Assembly (NCBI GenBank): GCA_024529925.1
Contig: JAFEUB010000962.1
Span: 609,001-673,000, forward strand
Direction of reading: 5' to 3'
DNA: 64,000 nt
Source of the DNA: Ophthalmolycus amberensis
Taxonomy: Eukaryota; Chordata; Actinopteri; Perciformes; Zoarcidae
Shown: piece after piece, positions 58,112 through 64,000 of the stretch
Layout: every line of letters starts with the position of its first letter
Numbering within the stretch: position 1 is the stretch's first letter
Position numbers and translations under genes: made by a program
The notes under the pieces: generated by a model
Told to the model about the DNA's origin: nothing
What the model saw: the letters and a program-made list of their open reading frames with translations, nothing else
Database searches by the model: none

Positions 58112-58370
58112 ACGCTGTCTAGGGGACCCTCATGCAAACCCCGCCGACCGAGACACACACCCGAACTAGACGTAGGGCCCCACCTATATACTCTATAGGC
58201 ATCCCAAGAGGCGTTCCTGACGAATATAAACTAGCAGATCAAGTCGCGGCAGGTTTTGAAAACATCCCCATAATCTCAGCCTTCTTTCCGATCACTCCCA
58301 ACAAAAACGTGGACCGCATAAACTATGTCCATTACAATGTCTTGCGTCTTGTTAACCTCACTAGGGACGC

Positions 58371-58436
58371 CGTTGAAGGTTTAGGGCGTTGAAGGTTTGG
58401 GGCGTTGAAGGTTTGGGGCAAACGTTGAAGGTTTGG
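58371..58436 (+). repeat. Four-fold repeat at the SINE 5' junction
   Basis: The motif cgttgaaggttt starts at 58371, 58387, 58403 and 58423. The copies are separated by tagggc-like variants of the SINE start (ggggc). Only the first copy belongs to env. Confidence 0.85.
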
Positions 58437-58675
58437 GGCGACTGTGGCGCACTGGGTTAAGAGGTCGTCTTTGAACCGGAAGGTCCACAGTTCGATCCCC
58501 GACTGGGACGTGTCACGTGTCGAAGTGTACCTGAGCAATGCACTGAACCACTAACTGCTCCCCGGGCGCCTGTCATTGGCAGCCCACTGCTCCCTATATA
58601 CAGGGATGGGTCAAATGCAGAGACAAATTTCCCCCTTAAAGGGATAAAGATAGTATACATTCTATTCTATTCTTT
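58434..58675 (+). mobile_element. tRNA-derived SINE inside env
   Basis: Begins ggggcgactgtggcgcactgg (A-box region), with a B-box-like agttcgatcccc about 50 bp on. The body holds ctgcccc-type and gtcaaatgcagagacaaatt sequence, and the end is attctattctattct. The base string tttag before and after is a plausible short target-site duplication. Confidence 0.75.
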
Positions 58676-59226
58676 AGCCGAACAACTCGCGCCGACCTCT
58701 CTTATGGCTATGCAGAATAGAATGGCTTTAGACATGTTGTTAGCTGAAAAAGGGGGTGTCTGCTCAATGTTTGGAGACATGTGTTGTACCATCATTCCTA
58801 ACAACACCGCCCCAGACGGGTCGGTCACCATGGCTTTAAATAGTCTGCGCACCCTCTCGGAAGAAATGCATGAGGCATCAGGCATAGACAATCCTTTCTC
58901 TGATTGGATGGAATCCATGTTTGGTAAATGGAAGGCCCTCATCATGTCCATAGCAGTTTCCATAGCGGTTTTCATAGCTATTCTCATCACCTGTGGCTGT
59001 TGCTGCATCCCCTGCCTCCAAACTTTGATAGGCCGTCTTATTACCACAGCTCTCTGCAAGGAAAAGCAGCCGCCTCCATGTGGTGCTTATCCACTGCTGG
59101 ATGGAGACCAGCCGGCCTCTGACCCAGAGGGGTCTTGGGACCAGGAAGAAGCAGAGTTGCGTTCATTGACAAACTCCCAGTTAGACGACGACACACAGGT
59201 CTAAGAAGTTCACACCTAGCAGGTGT

Positions 59227-59239
59227 GAAAAGGGGGATT
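59227..59239 (+). other. ERV polypurine tract
   Basis: gaaaagggggatt immediately precedes the 3' LTR, the expected primer for plus-strand synthesis. Confidence 0.85.
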
Positions 59240-59862
59240 TGTAATAATAAATCATGTAAATAATATGCGCTATACTTGTATGCTTATATTGCGGAGTTGT
59301 GAGGTCACATGTAAGTAGGTCAAATACTCCGAGCAGGGCATTCCGGCGCCTGCTCGCACGATAGAAACAGATACAGTGGCCCTGAAAAGAAACACCTGCT
59401 TCCACCAGATTAGGGCGGAAACCGCCATCATAGACTAGGAGAAGAGCTCTCTTATCAATTCACACAGAGACTTCGAAATAGCTTAGAATTGCACCCCTTC
59501 GGCACCTCGAGTGTTAACAACATGCACACACACTGATTGATGATGCAGAGAAGGCGGATCCGGACGTGAGCCAGTGTGGGTGGAGATGCCCAGAGCTCCA
59601 ACCAGGCTGCTGTTCTGCTAAACACAGCTCCACCTGCTACTTTGCTTTAACCAATAGGCTTCCACCAGGAAGAACCTATACACCGCATGCGCGCTCTGTG
59701 TAAGCGCCTTTTGTACCTTTTTCCTGCTCCTACTGAGTAGAGATTAGGCCACGTGCACGTTTAAATGCCTGGCATAATACTTCTGTCACAAATAAATGTT
59801 ATTGCTTGAATTGAGCTAAACGCCTCGATCTCAGTCTGTTCACTCCGAGTTTCTCCACGACA
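59240..59862 (+). repeat. 3' LTR (623 bp)
   Basis: Base-for-base equal to the 5' LTR at an offset of 12718, except A at 59632. Confidence 0.95.
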
Positions 59863-59984
59863 CAGGCCACTTTTTCCCCCCAGTCCGCCCCTGGGAGCCA
59901 TACAGGTCCTACAGCCGGGAGAGTTAAACATGGCCGCGATTCTGGAGGAACCCTTGTCCCAGTAGTTGATGCGGTATTCTAAGT

Positions 59985-60975
59985 CAGTCTGAGCGGGAGC
60001 ACTCTGCTGAATGTTGAGAGAACAGGCAGGGGGCAGTCAGAGGGGAGTGATCTCTTCGGACACTCTCTTCACTTGGACAGCCGCTGCAGATATTGGTGTC
60101 CCACCTAGCTGCTTGAGCGAGAGCACTCTGCCACTGTGGAAACAGGCCAAAGAACAGTCCTTACAGTGAGAGGGGAGCAAGGACACACTCTTCACTAGGA
60201 CAGTCGCTGTAACTAGTGGTGTTCCACCAGTTAGCCCGAGCGAGGACACTCTGCTAACTGTGACAGCCGTAATGTTACAAAATCAATGGACACAATCCCA
60301 GTGTTAACTTAGTCTAGTTAGAGTCCCACCATGTTAGCCTGAGCGAGGACACTGCCAACTGCGACAGCCGTAATGCGTAAAAGCATCAATGGGCACAACA
60401 TCAATGTCGATTTAGTCTAACTAGCATCTCACCGAGTTTGCCTGAGCGAGGACACTCTGCTAACTGTGATAGTCGTAATGCTACAAAGTCAATGGACAGT
60501 CCCAGTATCAGTTTTGTCTAGCTAGCTTCCCACTGAGTTAGCCTGAGCGAGTACGCTCTGTTAACTGTGACAGCCGTGAGGTTACAAAGTTGATGGACAC
60601 AGTCCCAGTATCAGCTTTGTCTAGCTAGCATCTCACCAAGACAGCCTGAGCGAGGACACTGTTAACTGTGAAATCCGTCAGGTGTCGAAATAAATCTCAA
60701 TGGATACAATGTCAATGTTGATCTAGTCGAACTAGCATCTCATCAAGTTAGCCTGAGCGGGAACACTCAGCAAACTGTGATAGCTGTAATGTTACAAAAT
60801 AAATGGACACAATGTCAATGTCGATCTAGTCGAACTAGCATCTCACCAAGTTAGCCTGAGCGAGGACACTCTGCTCACTGTGAAGGGCGGGCCGACAGCG
60901 TATATTCTACGCTCTCGTTAGCACACCACTCGATTCGCTAGAGCGGAAGCGCTCTGCCAACCGTGGAAAACGAAC
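59985..60975 (+). repeat. Tandem array, about ten units of 100-125 bp
   Basis: Units are marked by gcctgagcgaggacactctg or close variants near 59991, 60116, 60238, 60341, 60445, 60547, 60650, 60757, 60859 and 60941. Each continues with aactgtgacagccgtaatg, a tcaatggacacaat block and a tctagctagcatctcacc block. The outer units are the most diverged. Confidence 0.85.
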
Positions 60976-61360
60976 AACGGTTATAGAACGATTGATGTCT
61001 TCACGACTTAGGTGGCCCTTATCAGACTGGTGATGACCGATGATAGGGGTGTCCGCCAGTCCGGGGCTCGATGGTCCGAACGGCGAAACACGCCGTTCCC
61101 TCCTTAGAGGGACAGCTTGTCGCAGCCTTTGGAGGGCGAGAGATCCGCAACTCCAACCGGTGGTCACAAGGCTACAGCGACAAGCTCCAATATGTCTTGA
61201 TCATAGACACATCTTTGTTTAACCTCATGCTACCATAGTAGCGAGAAAATGAAAAAGGACTGATCTCAGGATGACACCGGAACTTATAGACGACAGGGGC
61301 CATCCGAGGTCACAGATGACTTTGTTGATATAAAGACTCGACCTGCGAGACAGAAGATAT
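60976..61360. other. GC-rich segment with short hairpins after the array
   Basis: Two adjacent inverted repeats, aacggcg...cgccgtt and ccctc.ctta.gaggg, lie at about 61078-61110. No coding evidence and no recognised RNA family. Confidence 0.4.
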
Positions 61361-63613
61361 CCAGTGTTAAGCACTGCCTCTGGCAGTCAGTAAGGATGAA
61401 ATAGAACTGTCTGAGAAGCCGCCATAGGAAACGGTTTGAAAAAGGTCAGGCACTTTCAAAAAATACGTGGCAGGTGATTGGATGAACCATCTGTCAATCA
61501 AACTCTTGGTGAAGCTGGTCGGGAGTAAAGCAAAAACATTTTCCCATGTAGAAAAGCTTTCATTGTTCAGTGTTCTTTGCTCTTCTTTTAATAAAGAAAT
61601 TCTCTCCAGTTCTGATAGAACTGATGCTGTTGCGGCATTCATGCTAACCTCTTCAGGAGCCGCCATTGTTGTTTGGAATAAACCGCTTCTTCTCTGGGTC
61701 GTCTCCCTCACACCTAAACCACACTCTTGGCTGCCACTAGCTCCTGATTGGTCGCATTACTTGAAACTTGATGGATTTTTGTGTGACATGTGATCCTGCG
61801 ATTGTAGGAAATTTGGGTTTAGAAGTGTGTTTTAAGAAATTATAATAGAAGTGTTTAATGATTCATAACTAAGAATTAATAATTAGTCATAATTATAAGT
61901 GTTTTGGAATTCATAATCAGTCATAATTATAAGAGTGCTTTAGAATTTATAGTTGGAAATGTTTCTTAGTAGAATTAGTAGCGCCTCTTACAGGTGGGGA
62001 ATAATATGATAGCAAGTACTTGGGAGTCCCATTTATGCATGTAAAACTTGTGAAGTTTTTGCCAAAAGTTGCAAATCCTTATATTTATTATAGTATGTTA
62101 AGAGTAAGGCTTGGGGACAGAGAGATTTCTAGACAGGCGGACGCAGAAGGAGCATCACCCGAGCCAGGGGTCCTAGCCAGTCGAAGTTAGCCAATAGGAA
62201 TTGAGATAGACAGTATGGGAGGGGGTTTCAAACTGTATGAGGAAGGGCTTCGGAAAGTTGTTCGCGCTCTTCTTGCTTTGCCCTCAGCCTGGACACGATG
62301 TCTCCATGCTGAGGTGCGAGTGAATAGTTTTTCCGCGGATCATGTTATATTTTATATTCTGTTAGTAGTGTACTTCATTGTGTAATTGTATTAGCTTCAG
62401 TTGGATTAAATTCTTTTTAATTGTAAACCAGTTTTTGGTAGATTTATTAAGAAGCGACGCTACTGTAAACAGCAGTTGGAGCATGCTCTCCGGCCTTCTC
62501 TCTCCGTGGGGAAGATTCAAGTTCAGGTGACGAGAACTATATGGTAGTTGGTAGAGGGGTTGTTTATGACGGACACATGGGCCTGTGTGCATTAAATGAC
62601 AATACATGATCACACCAATGCAAACACTGGCGGAAAAATGGGCAAGAGTTATAATTCACATCTTTATCATTTCAAGTTAAAATGTTATTTAATTTTCTTC
62701 ACCTCATTTTAAAATTTCTTGTGATTGGAAACTATCAATACAGTTCTGTTTTTTATTTTTTATCATTTCATTTTTATATTTCCGCCTCTCAGAAATGTGC
62801 CCACCACACCTATTAATATATTAGAGCTGAAAGAACTTGATTGATTTCAGTTGTTTAATTCGGAAGAGTTTTTGTTGTAGTTTGCTTTACGTTTATTTCA
62901 CACACAATATTCCCGCTATACACTGGACGACTTTGTGCTCTATCCACAAAGTCCACATTGGCTTCTATGTGGAGCAACAGCGTACTGCTGGGAGGAGAGT
63001 GGAAAGTTTGGAGGAATTTCTCCAGCTGAGAACAGCTGTTGTCACCAGGTGGGTGACTTTATAGTTCTGGGGCTGTTTCCTCAGCATGTGTCCGTGGCAC
63101 ACTTTGGGTCAAAGCTGTGGACTGGAAGTGTGGTTTGACTGTGGGACTAAATTGTTTCCTCTAAGGCAGAGCAAAACACTATGATTATATACAAACAAAC
63201 GTATGACTCAAACTGAACACTCATTGTGTCCTCTGAAAACCGGCCAAGTAACAGATAACTTGGGCAAAATGTGTTGTAAACAAAAACGTTTCTTGAGTAA
63301 TTGTAAGAACCCTTACTCCTATCCATTTCAGATACATTCATACTTTATACACAATCCGTAGTCATACAGTACCCTGCTTCACCTTCTCATAACAACATAA
63401 ACACAGCATCACTTGCATCATCATCACATTTAAAGCACACAAACCACAGTATAATTTGCAAACTGGACCACATTGGTCTGACCTTCACTATAAATATGTC
63501 GCGCTGCCTAATGCAGTAACTCTTCATGTTCACTACTGATCACAGCTCAGTACCTGCACACTGTTCCCAAGTCTCAGTATGTGACAACTGATCAAGCTGA
63601 TCATCCTCCTGCT
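61361..63613. other. Intergenic DNA with unassigned repeats
   Basis: A minus-strand open frame at 61367-61711 has no recognisable domain. At 61865-61950 a ~55-bp segment with agtcataattataag is duplicated. Positions 62100-62480 have an LTR-like look but no defined ends. Nothing else is recognised. Confidence 0.35.
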
Positions 63614-63918
63614 CTAAACAGCTGCCGTGGTAACATTTTCATCAGCACTGTTGGCGGTGTCCGCCGTGCCTGTCGGGTCCCCGTTAGATGGTGTGTGTGG
63701 GGTGACCTTTGCCAGTCGGTGCTCCTTGCTGTGGGTGCAGCTGCGGGCGCAGAGCTGGCAGGAGGCACAGGCTGAGTTGCAGCAGGGCAAGAAGCGGCAG
63801 ATGCTGACACGCCACAGGAACCAGCCGGGCGACCAGCAGCACCAGCAGAGCACCACGCCGCCGGCCACCACACCCAGGATGATGTAGAGAACCAGCAGGG
63901 ACAGGGAGGCAGGGGAGT
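63614..63918 (-). CDS. Last coding exon of an unidentified single-pass membrane protein
   Basis: The acceptor atccctag precedes 63918. The phase that stays open gives DSPASLSLLVLYIILGVVAG and then GVVL, a transmembrane segment of about 20 residues. A cytoplasmic tail with ten or more cysteines within some 35 residues follows (CWCCW, CRFLPCCNSACASCQLCARSC), then a hydrophilic end DENVTTAAV and TAG at 63614. Clustered juxtamembrane cysteines are often palmitoylated. The exon is GC-rich, unlike its surroundings. I do not recognise the family, and the rest of the gene lies beyond the right edge. Confidence 0.6.
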
Positions 63919-64000
63919 CTAGGGATCATACAAAAATAAAATTATTGTTATTCACATGGCAGCAGTATTTAATTTAAGTTATAATGCAGGTGGGAAGCAC

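Larger units (their letters stand above)
58132..59204 (+). pseudogene. env: ERV env remnant (transmembrane subunit), split by a SINE
   Basis: Two in-phase pieces, 58132-58383 and 58676-59204, are separated by a SINE. The first starts about 20 nt after integrase and has an RTRRR furin-like site near its start. The second shows the TM motif CX6CC (CSMFGDMCC, from 58761), a hydrophobic anchor with following cysteines (about 58930-59015) and a ~60-residue cytoplasmic tail ending at 59204. There is no room for a surface subunit, so receptor binding is lost. Confidence 0.82.
46522..59862 (+). mobile_element. Endogenous retrovirus, class I (gamma/epsilon-like), defective provirus
   Basis: Two 623-bp LTRs enclose, in order, a primer-binding site, leader repeats, gag, protease, RT, RNase H, integrase, an env remnant and a polypurine tract. 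gag and pro-pol share one frame separated by a stop, and env TM has a CX6CC motif; both are typical of gamma- and epsilon-type retroviruses. Defects seen are a TAA inside gag, a deletion with frameshift in RT, a TGA inside RNase H, an antisense L2 before integrase, frame damage in the integrase zinc region, no surface subunit, and a SINE in env. The flanks are ccggg on the left and caggc on the right, so there is no clear target-site duplication. It cannot encode a functional virus as it stands. Confidence 0.92.

Noticed and set aside
58434..58510. A functional tRNA gene
   Set aside because: The promoter boxes are present but the cloverleaf is not credible, and the sequence continues into a SINE body and tail.
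61367..61711. Minus-strand 114-codon open frame with a protein-like composition
   Set aside because: It could come from a repeat, but no family could be named and no termini or partner domains are visible.

Overview
The window is vertebrate nuclear DNA, almost certainly from a teleost and probably a percomorph. The genes carry GT-AG introns. The order camk1g - lamb3 - g0s2 is the one known from human chromosome 1q32. The dispersed repeats are fish types: an L2-clade LINE with a microsatellite tail, tRNA-derived SINEs, several hAT families, TTAA-flanked elements and a class I endogenous retrovirus (ERV). All coordinates and splice sites were read by eye, with no database search.

Positions 1-33420 hold the host genes. 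The last two coding exons of camk1g (+) end in a CaaX box at 1992. A complete laminin beta-3 gene (lamb3, -) runs from a TATA-driven non-coding first exon near 28005 to a stop codon at 4348. Its 22 coding exons join in phase to 1167 codons, close to the human protein. g0s2 (+), an inhibitor of lipolysis, follows with its own TATA box at about 31746 and an intact reading frame at 32170-32544. lamb3 and camk1g converge tail to tail; lamb3 and g0s2 diverge head to head. lamb3 introns hold a complete 780-bp hAT element that carries a stretch of 18S rRNA, a hAT nested in a TTAA element, an LTR remnant and perfect hairpins.

Positions 33420-46500 are transposon-rich and I see no host gene there. They hold LTR fragments, three hAT-like families, inverted copies of one TTAA-type family and two decayed hAT transposase C-termini.

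Positions 46522-59862 are one provirus with 623-bp LTRs that differ at a single base. It has a primer site resembling initiator tRNA-Met, gag, a pro-pol in the same frame as gag, integrase and a remnant of the env transmembrane subunit. It is heavily broken: a stop in gag, an RT deletion with frameshift, a stop in RNase H, an antisense L2 of about 3.1 kb inserted before integrase, no surface subunit, and a SINE inside env. Near-identical LTRs around so damaged an interior, with no clear target-site duplication, are the most puzzling feature of the window.

Positions 59863-64000 hold a tandem array of about ten ~100-125-bp units, unassigned sequence, and at the right edge the last coding exon of an unidentified minus-strand membrane protein with a cysteine-rich juxtamembrane tail.
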